NCBI GenBank assembly: GCA_021234535.1 | Contig: CM037848.1 | Coordinates: forward strand, 16,261,444 to 16,325,443 | Source of the DNA: Stichopus chloronotus | Lineage: Eukaryota > Echinodermata > Holothuroidea > Aspidochirotida > Stichopodidae | Direction: 5' to 3' | DNA: 64,000 bases | Part shown: positions 13,701 through 25,700 of the stretch, in pieces | Layout: each line of letters begins with the position of its first letter | How positions within the stretch are numbered: position 1 is the stretch's first letter | Translations under genes and position numbers: made by a program | The notes under the pieces: model-generated | Seen by the model: only the letters and a program-made list of their open reading frames with translations | Told to the model about the DNA's origin: nothing | The model's database searches: none

Positions 13701-16700
13701 AACTTTATCATTGACTCAGGCAAGCATACATGGTAACCTTGCTTTCATTCTTGGGTGTCAGAACATATGTAGAGGTTTGAAGGTTTTACCAGGGTATGTC
13801 GATCCTTGCTGCACACTAAAATCTAGGACAAGAGCCATGTCCTCTAATGTCGAACCCTGCTAGACAATTTGATCGGAAGTCACCTGCTCTCTGGTTGCAA
13901 ATGTTTTATCTATCACAATTATTCTAAGATTTCCCTTAAAAGTGTGTAAAAGCAATAAACTGACTGAAATAATACAAGCATCTATTTCTTGTGAAGACTT
14001 TGGACCTATTATTATGTGTACAGTAGTTGTCTAACATTCAGTCGCTTCATAATTAAAGGTTAATCAACGTTCGAACGTATGTATGTCTGAAGGATAGCGT
14101 ATGGTTGGGGAATAATGTACAAGTGATGTAGAAGGCTGCAGCCTCAGTTAATCCAATGATAGCATTAACCCCTGAGAGTGCATTATGCTTCAGTTAGTGC
14201 ACGGGTCCAAATTTGGTTAACCTTATCATTCATACCATGACAGATTTTGATGAAAAAGAAAGAAATGTGGGTTGGTGAACATCTGCATTTTCATTGAAAG
14301 CAAACCCTGAGAAAAGTTAAACACAATTCACCACATGTCAATTATGTTTGTGTGCGATAGACAAAGTACAAATATTGTTTTGCGTGTGGTAGCAGACAAA
14401 AAAACACTGTTTATCTATGTTTTTATTTTATTCATCAATGTTTTTATTTTAGTCATATGCCAGTGATTTGAATGGATAAAGCATAAACCTGACTGTAGTG
14501 GGCCAGTAGGAGAAGAGGATGCTTACTAAGTATGAATGAATATTGCTTATGGGAGTTTATAGTTTTTACATTTTTTGAAATGCTTCTTTTTTTTGTTTGT
14601 TTTGCAATTGACAAGAGGCAAGAAAGGAACAAGAATTGCTGACGTGTATGTGACTGTGTTTGCATGTCATTTCTTCTTTTACAGCTTTGGTCATCTTGGA
14701 GAAAATACAAACAGGACAAACCAAGCACTTGAACTGATTAATATGTCTCACCACTCAAAACATGGCTTTGCTCAAAATGTAACCGCGGCGTATGAAGTCC
14801 TTTCTCAGCCAAAAAGTAAGAACACTGCCTTTTTGTTGTTTTTCGTTTTGGTTTTGTTCAAAAACAAAAAGTTCAGACTGATGTTTTATATAATTTGTTG
14901 CATTTCATATGGTTCTATGTACCTATTCTGAAAATTTAGTTACAATAGATGTCAGAGCGATATTTCAAATACTTTTAGAATGCACACATGTTTACTGCTT
15001 GACAGTTAGGTCACACAATTGTTTGTTTTAATAATGTGCCAAATGGGTTTGTTTGCAAATAATGTGACATAGTAATCTTTAGTTGGTGTACATTACGTTG
15101 CAAATATTCCACATGCAAGTGTACACTTTGTGACATTAATGCGACACATTTAATGGTCTGTTCTGTTCAGATATTAAACGTTTTCATGATGTCAAAAATT
15201 GACAACAACATTTGTGCGTGTTTCCTACATATTATCTGGACACCATTGCAACAAGCATTTAACAATGTATGACATACTGTGGTTGTCATATGGTTGCATT
15301 CATCTGCTGTGACACTAAAATGAATCTAGTTATGTAGTTTTGTCAAAATTTTCAGAATGCTTCATGGAAATGAGATCGTATTGACTGTACACAAAACTAA
15401 ACCTTGCATGCTAGTGTATATATTCCGCCTGCTCTGACAGTATCAATTAACACAACCAATGTTTCCTTTTTGTTTTTCATAGAATACAGACTTTCTTCTT
15501 ATTCTAATTCTTTTGATTCGCCAAAAGTTTGTGCATTTCCATGGCAGAAGATATTTAATTTTACAAGAATAATTATTTCTACAGAAGTGTTGTAATTAAG
15601 TGTCCGTAGCCTGTTGAGGAACTTACGTGAAATGTTGTATTCTTACCTTTCTGCCAGGTTTGAGACACCCTGTGGGTGTTACTGGTGGAACTTACAAAGC
15701 ATTTCTTGATCTTGTTTGTAGGTGAGTATCATGTCCGATTGATGACGAAAAATTTATCAGTTTTCTTCATTTGTTGTAGGTATCCCATATTGATGTTTGA
15801 TATTGACAGAGACTTGCGTTTACAGTGTAGTTAACTTTAATCAACTATGTGTTTAATGAACTTTTGCCAGTGAACCTTTTCTGAATGGTAAAGATTGAGG
15901 CTGCTTGATTTCTTCTAGGTGATGCCTAAAACAGGATTATGTCAGTGTATCTAAACCCCCTTTCTCTCTCCAGCTAAAATGTATGGGGTGCATATTTTTT
16001 TGTGAGCTATACTTGCCCTCTGAAAAATCACATGATAATCAGGACAGAGAAAAAAGAAAAAAATTGTTGATAAAGGCAAAGTTGCCTATACTGCAAAAGC
16101 AAAAATATTGCTGCATGAGATTTTTTTTGCATGGCATACTACAGTATATATCATATTGCATTACACATGGGGTGAAAGGGCCTTTACCATCCAAAATATT
16201 TTAATTTTCTTATTTTGCTAAATACACTTCAAAGCAAGCTTTACCAAGGGCAACAATACATAACAAAAAAAATGTCGCTTTGATAGGCATTAAAAGTTAA
16301 AATTTTTCACCTCCATTTTATCTTGTTGCCTTGTATCATATCACATTGTGTCATGCCCTGTGTGAAAAGAGATTAGCAAAAACATTTCAACATTTTTATT
16401 GTGATGTATCAGATTGCACCTAGTGTGAAAGGAACTTAAAGTGGTTGCTTGTGTAGGCAAAAAGTAAAAGCATTGAAATTTCATGTCCAAAAGTTTGGAA
16501 ACTCCTTTAATTGTACTATGCAGACAATTTTAGAAAATAAGTAGGGTTCAGGTGGTTAATTCTACCACGATTTCAAATTCTTCTAACTTAACAACAAAAA
16601 CTTGCAAAACACGATAATTTAATGGTTGACAATTTTCATTCAAATCATCTGTGTGCTTCGTTTAACAAGCCAATGGGAATTATATAGGAGTTGAATATTC

Positions 16701-19700
16701 AGTTAGTCAAAACAACTCAGGATCATTGACACTGCAATGTTGTGAGCAGTTTGTAGGTCATTTGTAAACACAGTGCTTCATATCGCCAAATGCTACAATC
16801 CCAATACCGACCAAGAAGTGACAAATTGAGTAGTATGTTTTTGATATACCAGTGAGATATGTACTGTTGCATATTCATTGTGTAAGCACTTATAGTAGGA
16901 ACCATTAATTTTCAAATGTGGTCTTTTGCTTTTACTTTTCCCATGCCAATCCCGTTGCTTTTTAAAGCAATTTTGCATAAAAGTAAAGAAAAAGTTACTG
17001 TAAGATCAAACAAAATCTTATTCTTCTGGTATTTCAGTACAGACACAATCGCTTTAACTTGCAATTGTTTTCCTTAAGAATAGGTAGGTTACATTATTGA
17101 TTTGTCAGCAGCTTAGAGAATTTTTCTCTTTTGAGTTGTACTATTCTTTGAAAAGACAACAGTAATCCAAAGAGAGTTGTAAATGACAAAACAAGCAGGA
17201 ATGTTGACTTGTATTACTTCAGCACTTTGTTGCATTATATGACTAATCAAACTGCAATCCAAGACTACAAATTACAGGGGTGGGGGGTGGGGGGTGGGGG
17301 GTGGGGGGATGGTAGGAACGTGGGAGGAGTTTAAGTGCAACCGAGACATCATAAAGAAAACACGGCATACCATGAGACACATGTTACCATCCTCGCCTGC
17401 TAATGAGTCACGTATGAAAACTAAAGCTAAATATAAACTAGTTAAAAAATGAGACTAAAATAGTGCATCAATTTAAGTGAATTTAGGGAAGAGTGTTATG
17501 CCATGTAGATACTTGAATTGTGCACTATTTTACGTGAGTTTGTCTGGTAGAGGGCAATGTGGTCGTGTTTTCATTCAGAAATCGTTCAACCAGGAACTTA
17601 AAACCTCCTAATTAATTTGACATTTGTAAATTTCAGTTTAGCTGAATAATCAGGATTTGATAAAGTACTTCACATCTTGATTTTAATCAGTGTTATATCT
17701 TTAGATTAGACATTTGAATATTTATGTAATTCTCATTTCAGTTCTATTCCAGTTGAGATAAAAGATAAGCTTTTCAAGAAGATTGCACCTAGACAGTTTG
17801 AATTTATTCCATTGGATGTCTTCCATTCTGGGATACTAGCATGTCTTATACTTGAAGGTAAGATTACCAACTATTTTCGAAGAACCTTCAGGAATTACAA
17901 TAGGATAGGTAGTTGTGACAACCTTCTTACATGACCTTTTACACTCGCGTTTTTTAAATCGAGTATAAGCATCTTTTTCTCAGATTTGTGGTAAAAACTG
18001 CAAATAATCAACCAATGGCAAATTCTGTCAGAAAGTGCCCCTGCAGCTCTGTTTTATAATTTTTTAAATTTGCCTTATTGTTTACATCTCACACATAAAG
18101 TGCAAAAAGTAGTGTAGGATGTATGTTACAACTTCCTATCCTCCTTTAAGCAGATATTGCTCAGGTTACATCAGAAGGCTGTGAATACAACAGAACTAAT
18201 CGTGAATCAGACAAGTGGATAAAACCCTTAATTTTGGTGCAAAATTTCAGTGGATTTTTTTTTATTTTAGTGAAGGAGACTTCCAGTTAAGAGATATCTT
18301 CTGGTGGTTTTAAGTATTAACATAAACACAACCCTTGAAAATTGCATTGTTTTTGTGCATGCTAAAGAGGGCACAGATGCATCTGTTGCTTCAATATTTT
18401 CAACATTGTGCTGTGAAACTTATCACAGATCAGAAATGATGCTATCCAACAGAAAATCAGATCTCAGAAGAGATAACAGATTTTTTTTTTCTTTTGTTAA
18501 CAAAATGAGGAAGGAATGATAACCAGAATTGGTATTATATTATGAAATGACAGAAGCTAGAAATCTCATAGGATGAAAAGTAATGGACTCCACCCTGCTC
18601 AAACTTGGAACTTTCCACTCTTTTAGTGTGGATGCTCTACTGACTGAGCCATATCACAATTCCATGTAAATCTACACATTTTCCAGAGTAAGTTTAAACC
18701 TGTTAAGAGTTTAAAAATTGTTAGAAAATGCAAAAGAGAATAACTAGACTTGAGGGATGCCTTAAAAGTGAATTAAACAAGAGTAGGTGTATTCAAAGTG
18801 ATGGAATTAAAGGGATATCTTCAAAGAAAATGAAACGAGAGTAGGTATACTCAAAGTGACAGAACTAAAGAGATATCTTTAAAGGGAAATAAGGCGTTTA
18901 GAATACACCAACATGACATACAAAGGAAAATAGCTTTAGTCACTGTTAAACCATCCAGTCTCATCGATAAACACCTGCCAAAGCCTCATCTCCTCAAAAC
19001 ACTATGTAGGTGATGAGTAACGGAAGACGCATCATTTGAATTTTGAAAAGGTTGGGTGAACAAATTAGTGTTGAGCAACAAATAACTGAGTTTCTGTCTG
19101 TGAGAAACTCATTCCTTGAAAAGAAGGCTACTGTGATTGCTTATTTTGAATAATCTTTCATTCTGCATCGACAAACATTTGTTTTAATAATATTCGTGTG
19201 TTCTGTAAAACAAACGCCCTATTTCCCTTTAAAGTGAGTGAATGTAGGTGTACTCACCGTTACTTGAATCCAAGTGGATATCTTCAAAGCAAATGAAACA
19301 AGATTAAGTTACCTCAAAGTTATCGAACTAAATGGATAATTCTCTAAAATAAACTGAAGTACTAACATGCTGTCCTGAGAATGAAAAAAAAAATGTTGAA
19401 ATGAACAAAAGTAAGTGTTTGCTTTTCAAGCTGTAAAAAGAATCAAACACATGCCATTGAAGTAAATGAAACTAACAAGACATTTTCATAGTTACTGAAA
19501 ATGCTGTTAGAAGGTATCAAACTGCGGATTGAAAACATTTGCTGACGTTCGTACTCTTTTCTTCCTTTTTCAGAATTTATTGCCATTTCAGAGAGCTTGT
19601 ATAAGGTCCTGGATTGCAACAGTGACAATTTAGTGGAGAAACAAATTTGTGAAACAGTCATCACAGAATTTGAAGATATTTTGAGTCTGTCATCTCACCT

Positions 19701-22700
19701 TGATCCTACATCGTAAGTCCTCTGCAAGCCTTCTTCAGTGACAGCTGACACTTGAAGGTCATGCAACATGCATCTAGAAAAGAGCTGACGTCATTCAGAA
19801 ATTGAAAAGTAAAACCTTGAGTGAAAATCTGTTGGAGTTTTGTTTATATCTATTACTATCTTTAAGATGTGACTTTTCAAAAGTTGATAAAAATGCAATA
19901 CAGATGAAGTGTTGCACAGTGTTAGTATTTCTTTGTTAACCCTACATACATTACCTCTTATTTAGGGGAGAGTTAAGCTTGTTGTTACAGACTTTCATTT
20001 TCTGTCATATCTTCTGGACAAACTGAGGGAAACACCCATATCTTCTGATTATGAAAGACCAGTACACTGTCGATAACCATCGTTGTTATTAATTTCACAC
20101 AACAGTCTGTCACAAGACCTTTAACCATAATTCATTCCTTGAAAGACAATAATTATACAACACTATGCAGCCCCAAGTGCGGATGAAGTCATTTGCTCCA
20201 TCAATTTTAGATCACATTAGGCATCAGTCCTTTACAAGGTCTGTTCAGATAGGAAACACCCAAGATTACTTTTCGGTAAAAAACCCATCTTACTGTGACC
20301 CAGCCAGGAGTCGAACCCAGAACCTGCTGCTTGTTAAAGCAGCATTGCCTCATCTACTATACTACATAATGGTTTAAAAAAATAAACTTTCAATTGGATG
20401 TATCCATTTGTTTATACTATAAGTTTACTGTGGTTCATTACAACAGTGAAATAAGATTGAAACCAGTAACTGTGAAGGATTGAAATCAGAGAAAAACACT
20501 TTATTTTATTAGATTATTTATTTTATAGATTATTTCTTGTCCCATAATGATTCAGCTGTGTTCAGATATGCAGACATCAAAGTGATCTGACAGTTTCTGT
20601 CAACTCCCACAAATTTTGATATTCCTGTTTTTCTGATTTTGAGCCTTTTGCTTTGCCATACTTGCTCCTATCTTTTTTTCTTTTTTTTTACTGCTACTTC
20701 TTTGTTGGTGCGTATAAAGTGCCGTCAAACAAGCTTGAACAAGGTTTTACCTACCATGCTATATCTTGGCCAGACAGCACATTTGATCTGTGTCAAGATG
20801 ACATGTCGCAACAGATGATATTAACTTTGATTTTTAAGAGATTTTCATGAAAATTCTTCATTTCTTCCCATTGCAATCATGACCACATTTGTATGATAGC
20901 ATCTGCTTGTGGGTGAGGTCTGTATTTTTGAGGTTTGGCTTGTAAATATGTCAAGAATGGAAGCTGGAACTGATCTTTGGGAGTGAAGTTTAATGAGGAA
21001 GTTGTCTCAATGACTTTGTGATGTTAAAGAAAAATTCAAAAGAAGTTGTGCAGTGATTGACTTTCTCTAAATGATATTCATTTTCTGTCGTGGGGAGAGC
21101 ATAATATTGCATAGCGCCATCTTTGTGGCCACACAGTATAATATTCCCCCCTTCTCCTCACTTAACCCACTTTTGTTTCATGTTGCACTTTGATGCAGAA
21201 GAAAATCAAATTTTACATCCGTAGACATATTTTTTGCACATGAAACAATAGATAATACATCACACTGACAGACTGATTAATATACTGCCGTCTAGTGAGT
21301 TATTAGACCTAAAAGACTGATAGATTTCTAGCTTGTAGTGGATTTCTGGTGAGTAGGAGTCATTCAAAATTTGAAGACTTTTAAGAGGACAAAGCTTTTG
21401 AAATGTTGTATTAAAATATAATGATTGGTCAATGCCTCTGGTTATCAGACCTTATCAGACCCTTCTGTGGCTATCCACCATCACAAACTGACATCATCCC
21501 TTTAGAAAGTAACAGTCAGTTTGAATAGGCTACAACATAGAGACATACGCAGAACTTAGTAAATGAGATGGGAAGGTTTGAGAGACTAGTACGCCATTTT
21601 GTTTCTTGGGAAGAACCTCCCTTTTGTATAGTGTGTATAATGTCCATGATGAGAATATGTAACTCCTGTGACCTTTGCATCCAGTAAAGTGTTTGCGACT
21701 CCTCCGTCTCACAAAGCTACTGGCAACCCACCAGGAAACATCTGACGACCCACATTTGGGTTGCGATCCATCCGTTTAGAATCACTTACCTAGATCAAAG
21801 CTCTCCAGGTTTGATGAAAAGTTGCAAATTTTGCCACAAAATTCAAATAACTGCTTTAAGTTAATACTTGGTATTTTAATGGACACGATTTCAACCACTT
21901 TAGCTGATAACTGTTCCTTAGTTGTCTTTTTTTTTAATCGTACTTTTTTATCTTGTCTTTTCCAGGTATGTGAACGTTGGCAGAAAGTTGCAGCCAGACT
22001 ATCTGGCTTTAGCATTGGAAGATGTATGTAACAAATGAACATCATAGAGACCTTTTTGAAATTTTTAATTGTGACTTGCAGTTCTTGTCAAAGTTTTTGA
22101 GGAATAGGAAGACACTAGTACTATTAGGTGCTGAACTAGTTTCATGAAAACACCCACTTGATTTGAATTTTTTGTTTTATTTCTGATGGGAGTAAGTTTA
22201 TTTTTCTCGACAAAAAGAAAGAAAAGATCCTCTTACGTATAAAAGGTAAAATTTCAAAGGATACTGTATCTGTGCATTTGATAGGAACATATCAAAAATT
22301 CAATTGAAAAAAAAAAACATGATTTAAACAGATTTATGTGATTCGAATCAATTTGGGTGATTTAAATCATGATTTTTGTAAAAAGTAAAGAAAATCACCA
22401 ACATTGCATAGAAATGTTAATGCTTCAGGTGGTGGTTATCCTTTCGATGTAAACTCAGGGAATTATTTAACTTTCACATTTTTTATAGTTGTTTCATAAC
22501 CTTTGTAAATCCCACACTTACATGTTAACAACATCTGCCACACATGTTGGCATTTACATAGCATTGTTACCACATTGTGTAGCTAAATGTAATAAGCACC
22601 AAATGTATTATTCCCTGAAGTTACATTTTTCTTTTCAAAACTTGCCTTATTATCATTTCTTTCTGGCTCATTGTTTACATGTTTCTAGGTTGTTGCATGT

Positions 22701-25700
22701 GGCCACAGACACTTTTGCATTGTGCAATAGAAGTCAGGGCTTCTTAATATTGTTCATAGAGAACACTAAGAGAAATTTTGTAAATTGTGATAATCTCAAC
22801 TGTTTAGTTCAAAATTGCAACCATATAACAAAATCTGCTTGTCTAGGCAAAATGTTAGGTGAGACAGTTGCCAGGGTTACCACAGAATGTTGCCAGGGTT
22901 ACCACAGAATGTTGCCAGGGTTACCACAGAATGTTGCCGGGGTTACCACAGAATGTTGCCAGGGTTATCGCAGAATATCTTCAGTGTTATCATAATCATC
23001 AACAAACACCTGTTAAGTTTTGTGTCTGATTTTGTATCACCATGGTAACCTCATGGTGTTGTTTCACCTAATTGGCTACAGCAGAGTTCCTATGGTCGTG
23101 GAAGAGTAATGAAAAATTTGGAAAATAAGTTAAAAGTCTGAGAAATCTGTGAAATTCAGAGAAATTGTGTAAATTCCTGGAAAGGTCATGGAAATTTTTA
23201 CAAAGTGACTTTTTCCTCTTCTTACTTAGAGTGTCAAAATGAATTGTAACTCGTAGTATCAAAGTTTATTATTCTCTTCACCTTTTACTGCTTTAGCTGT
23301 CATAGTTGAAACTTTCATGTGAGAAGCCAGGAGGAGGGTCTTGAAAATTCCTTTTATGGTCCTGGGAAAGCCATGGAAAAGTCATGTAAATTGATTCCCT
23401 AGGAACTTAGTGCAGAAACCCTGGAATAGGATCCCTACTGTTGAGCTTGGAGGCAGTCAGATGTTGTTGATAATATCTTAGGGATCAATTCTCTCAAAGT
23501 TTGTTAATGTAATATCTCAGGAAAGGAAAACATAGTGAAAACATCTGTTGTTTTGAGGGAAATCAAACTTATAAACATAATATCTTAGCAGATAGTGATT
23601 CATAGTTATTCCAGGTCATTAGTTGCAATTCTTTAATTTCATATTTTTATACTTGTTACTGTGTAAGGTGAGGTATGTAGTTCGAGCATCTGAAATAAGG
23701 TCCCCCACCATTTTAGGAATAACAACACCATTTTAGGAATAACAACTTCATATAATCACTTTTACATTTTCATCTTAGTAAGTGTATTCTTTTTCTTAAT
23801 AGGCACAGATAATGTCTCAGTCATCTCCAAATTCCAGTATGTCACAAGAAGAATTTTTGGGGCTGATTGCAGAAGTTTTTATCCAAAAGGTAGAAAAGAT
23901 ACTTTAATTATCAGAAGTTTTAATAGGTGGAAGTACAATATTGCTTGTGGAAATCAGAGGGCCATGTGGATCACATGTGTTGTATCCACTGACCTAGATC
24001 TATCATTTTCACATGTAATTTAAGAAAATTGATGATTGGCTTTCTTTTATGTGATTTTGTTGTCGTAAAATATTTCGTCTCAATTTATCTGAGATTCTGG
24101 GAGGATGTGTTGCAGAGGCTGAAAATATTTTGCAATTAGAATTAATTTGATTTTTCCATTTAAATGAAGAGAGTGTTTGCAAAAAGTATTAAATGTGGAA
24201 CATTTCGCAGACCCGCCATATTTTGCTTAGGAACAATGTGGTCTGCTGCCCTCAAAACATGTACAAGAAAAGACTTCTTGAACTTCCAGGAAAGCCCTAC
24301 AAACATGCCACTTCTTAAAGCTAAGCAACATTGTACTGCAATGTTAAATATGTGTAGGTAATTGAAAGGTGAACGTTTGAGACAGTTTTTCTAATGATCT
24401 GCTATAGCAATGTTTCTTAAGGTGCATAGTTTAATTATCTCAATGGTTATCGCAACCACTTGTCTCTGGTAAAATTTCAAAATATGGAATCATAGATGAG
24501 GTTTTATTGGCTCCCTGTGTTAACAAAGGAACTATTATGCAGTCAAGTCGGCATTTGTATGTGTGTGTGTATATGTGCCGCCATCAGAATGTAAGGTATG
24601 TGGTGCGATAACTCAGTAGTCGATTGCTCAATTTTTCTTTAACTTGGCTTGCACATGTAGCATATTGAGGAAGTGTGCCCTATTGTTTTTGGTGTTCATA
24701 TCTTGCATATTAATGAGTGAGCAGGGCTTAGTGTCATAATTGGAATGCAAGGTATGTGACTTGATAACTCAATTGAGAACTCAACATTTCTCAAACTTGG
24801 TGCATACATGTATCATATTGAGGAAATGTGCCCCATTGTTTTTGGTACCTGTATCATGCATATTAATGAGCAGGCAGGACTTAATGTAAAATTCCTGATA
24901 TGGCAATAATATTGCAGTGTCTTGTCCGATTTGCTTCAAATATGGTAGGAAGGTGTCAGTAGGTACATGACCATGGCATTTCTATTTTCAATGTCAGTAG
25001 CATTTTTGGCAAAGGGTGTGGTCTTTTGCTGCAGTGTGTGTAAGAATGCACAGAAAATTTAGATTTCTTGTGTATGTTGTGGGCAATCGACTTTTGGTTA
25101 CTGAAATTCCTTTGCTCCATTTTCATGCTATGGATGCCTATATGGTCCATCAGTCCCCCTCCAGCAAATCATGGAAGTACTGCTTGACTTAATTTCATGA
25201 TCAAATGAAGAGGTAGCGATGCTATACTGTAGTGATCATACCAGTCTGGCTGGATCAGTGTACGTCCTTGTGTTTCAGTGGTGATGTGTGCATTGATGTA
25301 AATGGCTTTTAATAATTAGTAAGGTGGGCAACAAACAATAAAAGAAGTCAGCTGATTTTCCTAAAAGAGGAGTAGGTCCAGAGACCAAAACGAAAGAGTT
25401 GGAGGAAGTAACCCAATTTGTTGGAAGACTTAATTTAAAGGGGAACTGTTGTGGATGTTTCAGTTTCAACCTACACTCAGCATACTTGTATTCACAAACA
25501 GTCATGACTGTATTGATGTTGTTTTCATAGTGACTTCTTTCCAAATATTACTTCAAATTTTCTGCTGCTGTTGTGTAGTGTGTCACTCAGTTTGAAAAGT
25601 ATGATGTAGCAGCCTACACACCTGCAAGACTGCATGAAATAACATCACCAGGTTAGGGTATATTTGCTAAGCTGATTTCTATTTTTGGTAAAGCCATCAT

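Larger units (their letters stand above)
17858..19573 (+). other. TPGS1: TPGS1 intron 5
   Basis: A 1.7-kb intron with a minus-strand tRNA-like SINE head near 18588-18660, an old tandem repeat (about 18755-19345) and a MITE inserted in that repeat (18879-19232). No exon was recognised. Confidence 0.7.

Noticed and set aside
20262..20345. Functional tRNA gene
   Set aside because: Anticodon loop size and stem mismatches are wrong for a working tRNA even though the B-box core is perfect.
22489..22995. 168-codon ORF on the plus strand in TPGS1 intron 7
   Set aside because: It ends in a 22-bp tandem repeat and the rest has no domain; exons on both sides join in phase without it.
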